Notes: generated by a model from the sequence alone, not told the origin. Positions 17,524-26,360 are shown, counted from the stretch's first letter. The stretch: DNA of 61,131 nucleotides from an uncultured Anaerolineaceae bacterium (GCA_938020565.1 CALIHP010000063.1:1-61131); one strand, 5' to 3'. Numbers and translations: made by a program.

Positions 17524-18138
17524 ATGAAAATTACTTTGTCTGAAGAGATATATGATGCTATTATTGCGGCTATTATTCAGGGGGAAATCCATTCCGACAG
17601 CGTGGTTACGGAAGCTTTGCTGATGGAGCGGTTCCACGTTTCGAAGTCCCCGGTCCGCGAGTCGCTCGTCCGCCTCTGCCACGAGAATATCCTGGTCAGT
17701 ATTCCGCGCGTCGGTTACAGGATTCAAAGCGTTGACCGCGAATACCTTGAAGGGATTATCCGGTTCCGGCTGAATCTTGAGCCGCGGTATCTTGAGCTCT
17801 TTTTCGATAAGATTTCGGAGACCGATATCGTTCGGATTCGGAAGAGTATCGTTCCGATGGATAAAACGGTCCTGAACAATCCGTTTGAATACTGGAAACA
17901 AACGAGCCATTTTCATCTGGCGCTGGCGATTTCGTATCAGGATAAATTCTATTATGATATTTTGAAAAAGATTCTGGACCGGCAGCTGATTACGTTTGCG
18001 ACGCTGTACTGGTCGAACTGGAGCGATATCGCCGATAAAAAGATGTCGGATAATCATACCGCCGTGCTGAACGCGATCGAACGGCATGAAAAGCGGGCGG
18101 CGATCTACCTGCTGGAAGAGGATATCAAGTCAGCCTGA
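17524..18138 (+). CDS. GntR-family transcriptional regulator (FCD-type)
   Basis: This is a 204-residue regulator. An N-terminal winged helix (about 1-70) contains ITLSEEIYDAIIAAIIQGE and the recognition helix in MERFHVSKSPVRESLVRL, the hallmark of the FadR/VanR branch of GntR. The remaining helices form an FCD-type effector domain; ligand residues could not be assigned with certainty. It follows the operon genes on the same strand, with an inverted repeat in front of it and an intrinsic terminator after it. The likely role is repression of its own gene and the liv-dhaKL operon until a metabolite of that pathway is present. Confidence 0.88.
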   Translation: MKITLSEEIYDAIIAAIIQGEIHSDSVVTEALLMERFHVSKSPVRESLVRLCHENILVSIPRVGYRIQSVDREYLEGIIRFRLNLEPRYLELFFDKISETDIVRIRKSIVPMDKTVLNNPFEYWKQTSHFHLALAISYQDKFYYDILKKILDRQLITFATLYWSNWSDIADKKMSDNHTAVLNAIERHEKRAAIYLLEEDIKSA

Positions 18139-18158
18139 CAGGGGGAGCTGACTTTTTT
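18129..18158 (+). terminator. Intrinsic terminator of the GntR gene
   Basis: GTCAGC (18129-18134) pairs with GCTGAC (18147-18152) and is followed by six T residues. The left arm overlaps the end of the coding sequence. Confidence 0.75.
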
Positions 18159-18203
18159 CGGCAGGGGACGGTGGGACCCGTTCCGGCATGGAATGACAGC
18201 TGC

Positions 18204-19058
18204 TCAATGGTTATATTTCAGGGCAAGGTCGGTAACGATCAGCGTTGCTTCCGTGTTTTCGTCGACAGCGCCCGCTATCAGCGTGATACTGGCATAGCGG
18301 ACGTCGTCCGGATTGATGCTGTTGAACGCGCTGTTTTTAATTTCGGATAAATCGAGCGTATAGTTCTCATTGCCGCCGACCGTCGTATTCATCTCGATCT
18401 GGTGCAGGCTGTTGAAATCCTGATCGTAAAAGTTGATAACGACCGCTGTGAATCCGAATTCGCTGGCGTCGAAGAGTTCGCCTTTCGTTACGGCGGAATC
18501 AAAGCTCATCGAGAAAGCCAGATCGATTGAGTCAATCGCGATGACCTGAGTGAAAAAGAGGGCGCCAATACCGGTCTGGCGGATCCGGAGCGCCCGAACG
18601 TTCGGATCGCTGTTCGATTGAAGAATATCCGCGCTGCCTGATCCGCTTCCGTCAATCTTGTCCGGTATCCAGCCGTCGAGATCCCATTGGAAGTTTCCAT
18701 TCCAGATCAGGTTACCGGGGTCGTGCTCCGGCAGCGCCGACGGATACGGGATGTCCATCATCGGCGCGTCACCCGATCCGGATCCGGTCCCCGGATTCTC
18801 AAAAATTCCGGGATCGAGCGGCTCGATCGAAATCGGCGAATCGTTCGGCGGAATCGCGGCGGGAGTCCGGTTCGGATCATCGAAGATCTTGTTAATATTG
18901 AATTCGCCTTCGCGGATGCTTTGGATAACGGCGTCCGTGATCGCGTCGATCGCGGCATCTCTGGCGGCTTTTTCTGATCGGTTCCTGTTTTCGTCGATCA
19001 TTGCGGCGATCAGGAGGAAGACGCTGAAGACGAGCAGGAAGGGTATGTACTTTTTCAT
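18204..19058 (-). CDS. Membrane-anchored secreted protein with jelly-roll-like domain (paralogue A)
   Basis: This 284-residue protein starts MKKYIPFLLVFSVFLLIAA, an uncleaved anchor or signal segment. A charged and then Pro/Ser-rich linker follows (about 25-110), then a C-terminal beta-rich domain that opens NLIWNGNFQWDLDGW and ends TLIVTDLALKYNH. The N-G-x-F...W opening is typical of carbohydrate-binding or galactose-binding-like jelly rolls, but no specific family was recognised. It lies next to and on the same strand as a close architectural paralogue (19,126-20,088). It points away from the kinase island and would be displayed outside the cell. The ligand is unknown. Confidence 0.65.
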   Translation of the reverse strand: MKKYIPFLLVFSVFLLIAAMIDENRNRSEKAARDAAIDAITDAVIQSIREGEFNINKIFDDPNRTPAAIPPNDSPISIEPLDPGIFENPGTGSGSGDAPMMDIPYPSALPEHDPGNLIWNGNFQWDLDGWIPDKIDGSGSGSADILQSNSDPNVRALRIRQTGIGALFFTQVIAIDSIDLAFSMSFDSAVTKGELFDASEFGFTAVVINFYDQDFNSLHQIEMNTTVGGNENYTLDLSEIKNSAFNSINPDDVRYASITLIAGAVDENTEATLIVTDLALKYNH

Positions 19059-19125
19059 GTGGTCCTCCGCCTGACGATCAGGCTGTTTTTATCATTCCCT
19101 GACAGGCGCTGCATGACGTCGCGTC

Positions 19126-20088
19126 TCAGAGGTAGTATTTCAGGACAAGGTCGGACACGGTCAGCGTCCCTTCGGCGTTTTTATCGTTCGATCCGGCGAG
19201 GAGCGTGATTTTCACGTAGCAAACGTCGGCGGGGTTGATCCCCAGCAGGTTTTCGGTAATCTCCGAAGCCAGGTTCAGCGTATAATTTTTCTGGACCTGG
19301 TCAGATTCGATGCGGATGTAGCGTTCCGTATTGGTATCCGCGATTTTATCGGGCGCGCCGACGGCGGGCCCTCCGGCGAACGGACTTTCGTTGATCGTCG
19401 CCAGCATGGTATAGCCTAACGGCTGCATATAATAATCGTAGTAGTCCAGGATAATCGCTGAGTATCCGGTTCCGCTGAAGCCCCAGATGACGCCCTGCGT
19501 CGCGGTGGACTCGAAGGTTACGGAGAAAGTGAGGTTAATCGAGTTGACTGGGACGAGCTGCGAGAAGCTGATATTCCCTAAACCGCTCTGCTGGATCTGA
19601 AGCGCACGGTTGAACGGGCTGTTATTCGATTCGACAATCGCCGCCTTGCCCGATCCGCCTTCGTCGGTTAATTCGCGCTTCCATTCAGTAAATTCGTTCA
19701 GAAAATACCCGTTCGCGATCAGGTTCGCGGGGTCGGGCGCGGGCAGCGTCGGCTCAAACTGGATATTTACCGGCGTGTCTCCGTAGTCCGGGCCGTTCGC
19801 TGGCTCTGCCTCGGTCTCGGGCGAATCGAAAGCGCCGGGAGCCAGCGGTTCGATGATGGCTGGCGGGACTTCCGGCGGGGCCGGATCGTAGATGGCCGGA
19901 AGCGTGGGACTGACGGCCTGATGCGTACTGTTGCCGCTTCCGATGATGCCTCCGATGACGGCGGCGGCGCCCGCGCCGATGAGGGTTCCCGCGCTGGTTT
20001 CTGAGGGCTGGTCGTTATTCTCTTCGATCGTTATAACGATCAATAGAATGACAAAAAAGACCGCGAAATAAGGAATATACTTTTTCAT
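19126..20088 (-). CDS. Membrane-anchored secreted protein with jelly-roll-like domain (paralogue B)
   Basis: This 320-residue protein shares the layout of paralogue A. It has an N-terminal hydrophobic anchor MKKYIPYFAVFFVILLIVI, a Pro/Ala/Glu-rich linker, and a C-terminal domain opening NLIANGYFLNEFTEWKREL and ending TLTVSDLVLKYYL. Matching runs such as RALQIQQSGLGNISFSQL and RALRIRQTGIGALFFTQV show they arose by duplication. A short extra insertion near VGAPDKIADTNTERYIRIES distinguishes B. It is transcribed divergently from the first PP2C gene of the signalling island, suggesting a functional link. The role is unknown; surface binding is inferred. Confidence 0.65.
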   Translation of the reverse strand: MKKYIPYFAVFFVILLIVITIEENNDQPSETSAGTLIGAGAAAVIGGIIGSGNSTHQAVSPTLPAIYDPAPPEVPPAIIEPLAPGAFDSPETEAEPANGPDYGDTPVNIQFEPTLPAPDPANLIANGYFLNEFTEWKRELTDEGGSGKAAIVESNNSPFNRALQIQQSGLGNISFSQLVPVNSINLTFSVTFESTATQGVIWGFSGTGYSAIILDYYDYYMQPLGYTMLATINESPFAGGPAVGAPDKIADTNTERYIRIESDQVQKNYTLNLASEITENLLGINPADVCYVKITLLAGSNDKNAEGTLTVSDLVLKYYL

Positions 20089-20243
20089 GAGTTTCTCCGA
20101 CAGCTTGATTTTTATATTATTATAAGATGGAATGATCTGCTAAACCTTGTGATAATCTGTCAATTCAATGAAAAAACTCGGGCAGTTCCTTGAAAAGGAT
20201 GATTTTCCTGTATGCTTGTAGATAAGTCGGGAGGAATAACTGC

Positions 20244-21005
20244 ATGATCGAACAACGATATCCATTCGTCGAAATCGGCGGGGCGACCGATCCTGGGCGA
20301 AAACGTATTGAAACGCCCAACCAGGACGCGATTGGCATGATTGAACCGAATGCATGGCTGCGGCGGCCGGCAGGACTGATCGTTTCAGACGGGATGGGCG
20401 GGTATAACGGCGGCGAGATCGCCAGCCGTACCGCGATCGAGACGTTTACCGCTTCGTTTCGCTTCGGGCTTTTGACGCGGTCTGCGGAAAGCGCGATTCG
20501 GGAAGGGATTGACGCGGCGCATCAGGCCATTAAGCGCGTTTCCGCGCGGGACGCGGATCATGGCTGGATGGGCTGTACGATCGTCGTCGCGCTGCTGACT
20601 GGAGACCGGCTGACGATTGCGAATGTCGGCGACAGCCGCGCTTACCTGATCCGCGGGGATAAAATTGAACGGATCAGCTATGATCACAGCCTGGTCGCGG
20701 AACAGGTTCGATTGGGGCTGATTACCGAGGAGGAAGCTAAAACGCACCTCAAGCGCAGCGTTTTAACGATGGCGATTTCGCTCCGGCAGGAGAAAGTCAA
20801 ACCGTATATCGCGGAGGCTGAATGGTCGCGGGGCGATTGCGTATTACTCTGTTCGGACGGACTCTGGGGTGTCCTTCATGAGGACGAGATTCGCGACGTC
20901 GTTCTGGAAAAATCGCCGCGCGGCGCGGCGGAAGAGCTTATCCGCCGGGTTAACGAAAAAGGGGGCCCGGATAACGTTTCGGTCCTGATCGGGCGCCATC
21001 TCTGA
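20244..21005 (+). CDS. PP2C-family serine/threonine phosphatase (soluble)
   Basis: This 253-residue PP2C enzyme removes phosphate from Ser/Thr. The metal-binding motifs are all present in order: TPNQDAIGM, SDGMGGYNGGEIAS, NVGDSRAYLI, LLCSDGLWGVL and GGPDNVSVLI. There is no membrane segment, so it is cytoplasmic. A GGGAGGAA ribosome site precedes the start. It is convergent with the kinase that follows (21,029-23,074) and ends 23 bases from it. It is the first of three PP2C genes in the island and probably resets the kinases encoded here. Confidence 0.92.
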   Translation: MIEQRYPFVEIGGATDPGRKRIETPNQDAIGMIEPNAWLRRPAGLIVSDGMGGYNGGEIASRTAIETFTASFRFGLLTRSAESAIREGIDAAHQAIKRVSARDADHGWMGCTIVVALLTGDRLTIANVGDSRAYLIRGDKIERISYDHSLVAEQVRLGLITEEEAKTHLKRSVLTMAISLRQEKVKPYIAEAEWSRGDCVLLCSDGLWGVLHEDEIRDVVLEKSPRGAAEELIRRVNEKGGPDNVSVLIGRHL

Positions 21006-21028
21006 ATCGCGGGTTGACGCGGCGTTTT

Positions 21029-23074
21029 TTATCCGTCGCGGACGCATCGGAAGCCGACGTCGTCCCGTTCCGCGCCCACTTGAACCAGGTTCGCGGGATC
21101 GAGGAGCGAATCGCATTCGCTTTTCCATGAGCCTCCGGCGATAAGAAAGCGCAAATCGGTTTCGCCCGTGATTTCTTCGATGAGCGCCGCGTCCGGCGCG
21201 CCGTTGATCCATTCCCAGACGTTTCCGTACAGGTCGTAGACGCCGTTCCCGTTTGCAGGGAACGGAGAATCGTCGACGTGATTCGCGCGAAGACTTCCGC
21301 AGTTCGTTCCCGTGAGATCGATATCCGGTACGAACGCGGTATCGGCGGCAGGGTCATAGCCCGGATTTGCGGCGGCGAGCCATTCGCGGAAGGTCGGGAG
21401 CCTTCCTCCGGCCCAGACGCAGTAGCTGGCTGCGTCGGTTCGCGAAACCTGCGTCACTGGCGCCGCAGGCGGATCGTTCGGCCTCCGCTGGACCAGGCCG
21501 TTCTGGACGGCATAATTGGTAAATTGCTGCGCTGATATTTCTCGCTCATCGATCCAATAATTCATTGATCCTGAACGGATATTGACTTCGGCCATGTTAT
21601 CGATCGTTCGGACGCGGTTTTTCGCAGGTTCAGGAACCGCGGTTGGGGACGCGGCGAGCGTAGCCGGCTTCGGTCGGGTTGGCTGAAGCGTTGGCGTGAG
21701 CGTCGGAAGCGGCGTGGACCTGCTGAGCGTGGCGGAAGGTCTTTGTGCAGCCAATTGAGCTGGCATGGCGTCGGCGGTTGGTTCCTTTTTCTCAGGGATC
21801 GGCGACTCGATCGGCCCGGCGGCTTCCGGCTCGCTCGCGGGCGCGGAAGTCAGCTTCAGGACCGGATAGACGGCGAAGCCCGAATAGCTGTGGGTCAGGC
21901 GGTTGAAGCCGTTGACGAGCGCTAAATAAGCTGCGGCGAGGAGAAGAAAGCGGAAGAGCGTCCCTCGGAGCGGTTTTCGACCATTTTTCGCGTTGGCTTT
22001 CGGTTTCCCCGGCCTTTTTTTCGCGCCCGGTTTTTTAGCGTCGGCCCGCTTTGATTTCGGGTATGGTTTATTATCCGCGGCGGGTTCGGACTTTTTGGCT
22101 GTTATCGAGGATTGCGGACGGCTCAGCGCGTCGCGGAACTCTGCGATGGACTGGATTCGGTCTTCCGGATGAATCGCGAGCGCTTTCACGATCGCCCGGT
22201 CCGCCGCCGGGGGGAGGTCTGCGCCTTTTTTCGAAGGTGCGCAGAACGAATCCTTGAGGATCCGGTCAGTGGATTCGGGAATTGTCTCCCCGGTCAGGCA
22301 GCGATAAAACGTTGCCCCGAGCGCGTATAAATCGGTCCAGGATCCTTGGGCCCCAGCCTGTGCGTGCTGTTCTATCGGCGCATATCCGGTTTTCAGGATC
22401 GTCGGCAGGTTTTCTCGATTGCCTTTCAGGGTGGGAAGCGTCGCCCCAAAGTCGATCAGGCGAATCCGTCCGTCGGCCGCGATCAGGATATTATCCGGCG
22501 AGACATCGCGATGGAGGAAACCGGCGCTATGAAGCGTGTCCAGCGCATCCATGATCGGGCTCAGGATTTGAAGCGTTTCGTTGTATCCGAGCTTCCCGTT
22601 CTTCTTTTCCAGATAAGCTTCCAGCGACGTTCCGGTAATATATTCCATGACGATATACGCGGTCCCGTTTTCGCGAAAAAAATCGTAGACGTTGACAATA
22701 ATCGGATTGGAACGAAAGCGCGCGAGGTTTTCGGCTTCACGGTAAAAGGTCTCAACGCCCTCCAGGAACGTTTCATGGTTCTGTGGATTGGCGGGGACGA
22801 TTTTTCCGTTTCTTCGCGTTACAAATCCGTTCAGGAAGTATTCCTTAATCGCGATTTTACTTTTCAGATTCAGGTCGAAGCCAAGGTAGGTAATTCCGAA
22901 GCCGCCCTGCCCGAGGACTTTTCCGACTAAATATTTTCCGCTCAGGATCGTTCCCGGCGGCAGCGTGAACCCGTTCTGCGAAGGCGGCTTAACAGCGGCG
23001 CCGCAGTTCGGACAGGGGTTTTTTCCCTGGCGCGGTTCAAAACAGTTCATGCAGAGATCGTCAAAATTTGTCAT
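21029..23074 (-). CDS. Transmembrane Ser/Thr protein kinase with zinc ribbon and FGE/SUMF1-like outer domain
   Basis: This is a 681-residue receptor-like kinase. A zinc ribbon (Cys8, Cys11, Cys21, Cys24) is followed by a kinase domain (about 46-315) with VLGQGGFGITYLG, Lys77 in IAIKEYF, the catalytic loop HRDVSPDN (Ser in place of the common Lys) and LIDFGA. A basic linker and one membrane helix near residue 375 (FRFLLLAAAYLALVNGF) lead to a Thr/Pro-rich stalk and a C-terminal formylglycine-enzyme-like domain with GNVWEW, GGSW and GFRCV. One of the two active Cys positions of true formylglycine enzymes appears to be Asp, so the outer domain is probably a sensor. It is the only island gene on this strand. 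Confidence 0.88.
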   Translation of the reverse strand: MTNFDDLCMNCFEPRQGKNPCPNCGAAVKPPSQNGFTLPPGTILSGKYLVGKVLGQGGFGITYLGFDLNLKSKIAIKEYFLNGFVTRRNGKIVPANPQNHETFLEGVETFYREAENLARFRSNPIIVNVYDFFRENGTAYIVMEYITGTSLEAYLEKKNGKLGYNETLQILSPIMDALDTLHSAGFLHRDVSPDNILIAADGRIRLIDFGATLPTLKGNRENLPTILKTGYAPIEQHAQAGAQGSWTDLYALGATFYRCLTGETIPESTDRILKDSFCAPSKKGADLPPAADRAIVKALAIHPEDRIQSIAEFRDALSRPQSSITAKKSEPAADNKPYPKSKRADAKKPGAKKRPGKPKANAKNGRKPLRGTLFRFLLLAAAYLALVNGFNRLTHSYSGFAVYPVLKLTSAPASEPEAAGPIESPIPEKKEPTADAMPAQLAAQRPSATLSRSTPLPTLTPTLQPTRPKPATLAASPTAVPEPAKNRVRTIDNMAEVNIRSGSMNYWIDEREISAQQFTNYAVQNGLVQRRPNDPPAAPVTQVSRTDAASYCVWAGGRLPTFREWLAAANPGYDPAADTAFVPDIDLTGTNCGSLRANHVDDSPFPANGNGVYDLYGNVWEWINGAPDAALIEEITGETDLRFLIAGGSWKSECDSLLDPANLVQVGAERDDVGFRCVRDG

Positions 23075-23398
23075 AGCCGATTACCAAGTATTTCATATTT
23101 TTCAATTTATTCCTGCCGGGTATTTTCTAAAATACCTTTTCGTACTATAATATGAATTCGGAACTTAATCATTCATTTGCATAAGTGTACATTCTTTTTA
23201 TCGGTGACGGGCGTTTTAACAGAAATTGACTTGGTTTTGCCCAAATTTTATTTAATTTTTTGTGCCGAGGCGGACTATAATATGTTTAACTTATTGTTAA
23301 GGGTTTATTTTTTCATAAAATAATTTTTTGAAAGCAGGCTTTCTTAAGATCAGGTCGGGTTTCGTTCATAATGGGAATCGTAATTTTGGAGGATTCTG
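23075..23398. promoter_or_regulatory. Divergent intergenic region with palindrome and promoter-like elements
   Basis: This 324-base AT-rich gap separates the minus-strand kinase from the plus-strand FHA gene. It contains a perfect palindrome GGTATTTT-CT-AAAATACC (23119-23136), a possible plus-strand promoter TTGACT (23226-23231), 17 bases, TATTTA (23249-23254), and two TATAAT hexamers in ACTATAATATG context (23146-23151 and 23276-23281). No open reading frame or RNA fold beyond the palindrome stands out. Confidence 0.5.
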
Positions 23399-24283
23399 AT
23401 GAAAAAAATTGTGTGGGTACCGCTTGTGTTGTCTTTCGTTCTCCTGATTTCGTTTTCGTCGGCGCTGGCGTTCGAGAACGCGTTCCAGCCGGCGCTTCAG
23501 GACATGGGCGAACTGATGGGCGTCTTTGGTTTGGATTCATCTCCAGCGATTGAAGCGAGTTCGGGATTTTTGGATGGGGTTCTGGACTATTTAAAGGAAT
23601 TCGTGGGAGGAACATTAGAAAATGTAGCAGGCTACGGTATAGTGGAAACGGCTAAAAATATTCTTACGCCGAAGAAAACGTTCTGGGAGATGCACAAGAT
23701 GACGATTATCGTCGCGCTGGTCGGGGCGGCGATCCTGATCGGGATGATCCTCTATGACCGGTCGCAGAAGCGCGGCGGCTCCGGCTCGCGCCGTTCGCGG
23801 CAGGATTCGTTTTCGTTTGACGACAGCGATGACGATATCTTCAGGTCGGAAGGGCGAAGCTCCTCCCGAGCGAGCCGGTCGCGGGGCGGATCGATGACGT
23901 TTCAGGACGACGATACGGATCTTTTTGGCGACGGGCGTTCGCCTTCCCGGCGTCCCTCCTCCGGATCGCCGTTGCGGGCCCGTCTTGTTGGAATTGAAGG
24001 CGATTACGCGGGCCAGTCGATTCCGCTTTCGGGCCAGATGCTGACGATCGGGCGGTCGCGCGAATGCAGTCTGGTCATGCGCAATTACGTGAAGGGAATC
24101 AGCAAGAAGCACTGTGCGATTCGTTACAGCGCCAGCCACGGCGCGTATCAGGTCGTGGATATGGGGTCGACGTACGGGACGTACCTGAACGGGCGGAAGA
24201 TCGAGCCGCGCGCACCGAAGACGCTGAAGCGAAACGACGTGATTTATCTGGGTTCGAAGCGGGTGGGCTTCCGGGTCGGATAG
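23399..24283 (+). CDS. Transmembrane FHA-domain protein
   Basis: This is a 294-residue protein. A signal peptide (LVLSFVLLISFSSALAF) leads to a short outer segment of about 75 residues. One membrane helix near 100-120 (IIVALVGAAILIGMILY), a basic Ser/Arg-rich linker and a C-terminal cytoplasmic FHA domain follow (about 200-294). The FHA motifs are LTIGRSRECSL, SKKHCAIRY and DMGSTYGTYLNGRKI, the set that reads phosphothreonine. A GGAGG site precedes the start. It begins the long plus-strand part of the island and could recruit phosphorylated partners to the membrane. Confidence 0.88.
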   Translation: MKKIVWVPLVLSFVLLISFSSALAFENAFQPALQDMGELMGVFGLDSSPAIEASSGFLDGVLDYLKEFVGGTLENVAGYGIVETAKNILTPKKTFWEMHKMTIIVALVGAAILIGMILYDRSQKRGGSGSRRSRQDSFSFDDSDDDIFRSEGRSSSRASRSRGGSMTFQDDDTDLFGDGRSPSRRPSSGSPLRARLVGIEGDYAGQSIPLSGQMLTIGRSRECSLVMRNYVKGISKKHCAIRYSASHGAYQVVDMGSTYGTYLNGRKIEPRAPKTLKRNDVIYLGSKRVGFRVG

Positions 24284-24323
24284 ATCGCGGGTCGGAAAAA
24301 GCGAAAGGATACGGAGGATGTCT

Positions 24324-26360
24324 ATGCCGAAGGCGAAACGGTTGAACGGGGTATGGGGCGGAAGGTCGCGGCGGGCGCTGGGCGCGGCGGTAATTGCAAT
24401 GGTTCTGGTTTTTGCGCGGACGCTCGCCGCGCTGGGGCAGGGGACGCCGCAATACCCCGGATTTATTCTGGAAATTATTAAAGCGTATGAAACGAAGATT
24501 GATGGCGACGAAAATCTGAAGGATGACGAAAAAAAACAAAGAATAGATGAGATGAAAGCATATGTGGATACAGACAAGGAATTATGTTTACACAGGGCTT
24601 TCGATTGCTCGGATGAGCAGGTTTCTGGTGATTTTTTTTCCTCTCCAGAATTCGCGGACCTTTTTTTTCAACAGGTTCCAAGTACTCGAGATACCAATAA
24701 CGATGATAAATTTCCAGGCTGTGACATTGGAGAGCCAAGCGAATGGTATTTTTTTGAAGTATATAAAAAATGCATAAAAGGATATATTGACAAATCCTCG
24801 CCTGACGATAAAAGCTTTGATCCTCACCGCTTCTTTGTCAGCGAGCTTGCGTGGATGATTGACCAACGGAATCCTGGCATGTCTGACCTTTATTCAACAT
24901 TAGACGAAGTGTATAAGATGGTGAATCCTCATAGTATGCCTACGCCGGATGCGACACCAGTGCCTTCAAATACCCCCGATCCTTCTAAAACTGCGCAAGC
25001 CGGGGTTGCATTGGCCCAAACGGAATCCGCGAGGACACAAGCGGAACAGGCTCAAATTGCAGCTCTAACCGCGCAGGCTCAACCGGTGCATAATATGCCA
25101 GCTTCGAGTCCCGACGCGTCAGGAGCAGAGAGCGACAATGGTGTGGTTGAGAATGGCGCAGTGCATAGTGAATCTGATTCTGGAAATCAGGCGAGCTCTG
25201 CATTCGACAGTCCAATGGGGGGAGAGGGAATTATCATTTCTACGTCAACCCCGTCCATGAAGCCAACTCCGACGCTGATGGTTCGTCCCTTGCCAGGCGT
25301 TCCAACGAAAACGGAAACTCCATCACCTGACGGGTTCTGGGATATAATTGAAAAATATTATCGAAAATTAATTATCGCGGCGGCAGGACTGGTGGGGGTT
25401 GGCGCGGTCTGGACGCTGATCCGGAAGCGGAAGCGCCGCCCGGCCCGTCTGGACCGGGTCCGGCCGGCGGCGGCACGACCCGCGCCGGTACGACCTGCCG
25501 CGGCGCCGGAAGCGCGGGATATCCGGGAGCCGCGGGAAAATCGGACGCTTCGGCTCGAAGACGGGGTCGGGACCGATCCGAAAACGATGGAGATTCAGGC
25601 GATGAGCGCTTTCCTGAAATTCGATTTTGGAAACATGCAGCATCAGGGGCGGCGGGATTATCAGGAAGACTCATTCGGTTTTTCGGATATCTCCGATCCG
25701 GAACTGGTCGCGAAGCGCGGAATTCTGGCGATCGTCGCGGACGGAATGGGCGGGCTTAAGAACGGGAAATCGATCAGCGAGCGGGCGATCGGGAAGTTCC
25801 GAAAGGCGTTCCTGAATTTTTCTCCGGCCGGAAATATCCCGCGGCAGCTGTCTTCTCTCGTCGCAGAGACGAATCATGATATCTACGAAACGGATCGTCA
25901 GAAGGGCGGGACGACGTTAATCTGCGTCTATATTTATCGGAATGGGATGTACTGGGCCAGCGTCGGCGACAGCGCGATTTTCCTCTTCCGTCAGGGCCGG
26001 CTTTACCAGCTCAACAAGGAACATAACCGCCTGAACGAACTGTACCTGAAATTCATGTACCGCGAGATTACGAAGGAACAGCTTATGGCTGAACCTTCGC
26101 TTCAGGGGCTGACGTCGAATATCGGGCGGCGCGAGCTGCGCGATCTGGATCAGAACCTGACCGAGCTGCGGCTGCAGTCCGGCGATCGGATCCTGCTCTG
26201 CACCGACGGGGTCAGCGGCCGGCTGACGGAGAAGGAGCTTCTGGTCGCGATGAGCCAGGGGACGGCGCAGGCCTGCGCGGACGCGATGAAGAGCATGGTC
26301 TTAAAGAAAAACGCGCCCAAACAGGATAATTTAACCGCTGAAGTTATTTGCTGCGATTAG
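24324..26360 (+). CDS. Receptor-like transmembrane PP2C phosphatase
   Basis: This is a protein of about 678 residues. An N-terminal hydrophobic segment (GAAVIAMVLVFARTLAAL) is followed by an outer region of about 320 residues with a Thr/Pro stalk and an Ala/Gln-rich helix. One membrane helix (LIIAAAGLVGVGAVWTLI, near 350) leads to a cytoplasmic PP2C domain with RRDYQEDSFGF, VADGMGGLKNG, ASVGDSAIFLF, LCTDGVSGRL and QDNLTAEV. The start at 24324 is preferred because GGAGG lies six bases upstream; the ATG at 24318 abuts the site. The outer region (about 24,480-25,340) is AT-richer than both flanks. It looks like a phosphatase controlled from outside the cell. Confidence 0.85.
   Translation: MPKAKRLNGVWGGRSRRALGAAVIAMVLVFARTLAALGQGTPQYPGFILEIIKAYETKIDGDENLKDDEKKQRIDEMKAYVDTDKELCLHRAFDCSDEQVSGDFFSSPEFADLFFQQVPSTRDTNNDDKFPGCDIGEPSEWYFFEVYKKCIKGYIDKSSPDDKSFDPHRFFVSELAWMIDQRNPGMSDLYSTLDEVYKMVNPHSMPTPDATPVPSNTPDPSKTAQAGVALAQTESARTQAEQAQIAALTAQAQPVHNMPASSPDASGAESDNGVVENGAVHSESDSGNQASSAFDSPMGGEGIIISTSTPSMKPTPTLMVRPLPGVPTKTETPSPDGFWDIIEKYYRKLIIAAAGLVGVGAVWTLIRKRKRRPARLDRVRPAAARPAPVRPAAAPEARDIREPRENRTLRLEDGVGTDPKTMEIQAMSAFLKFDFGNMQHQGRRDYQEDSFGFSDISDPELVAKRGILAIVADGMGGLKNGKSISERAIGKFRKAFLNFSPAGNIPRQLSSLVAETNHDIYETDRQKGGTTLICVYIYRNGMYWASVGDSAIFLFRQGRLYQLNKEHNRLNELYLKFMYREITKEQLMAEPSLQGLTSNIGRRELRDLDQNLTELRLQSGDRILLCTDGVSGRLTEKELLVAMSQGTAQACADAMKSMVLKKNAPKQDNLTAEVICCD

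Noticed and set aside
16312..18087. Minus-strand open frame of 591 codons opposite the second URO-D and GntR genes
   Set aside because: Both genes on the plus strand have clear family motifs; the reverse frame has none and its composition is that of a shadow.
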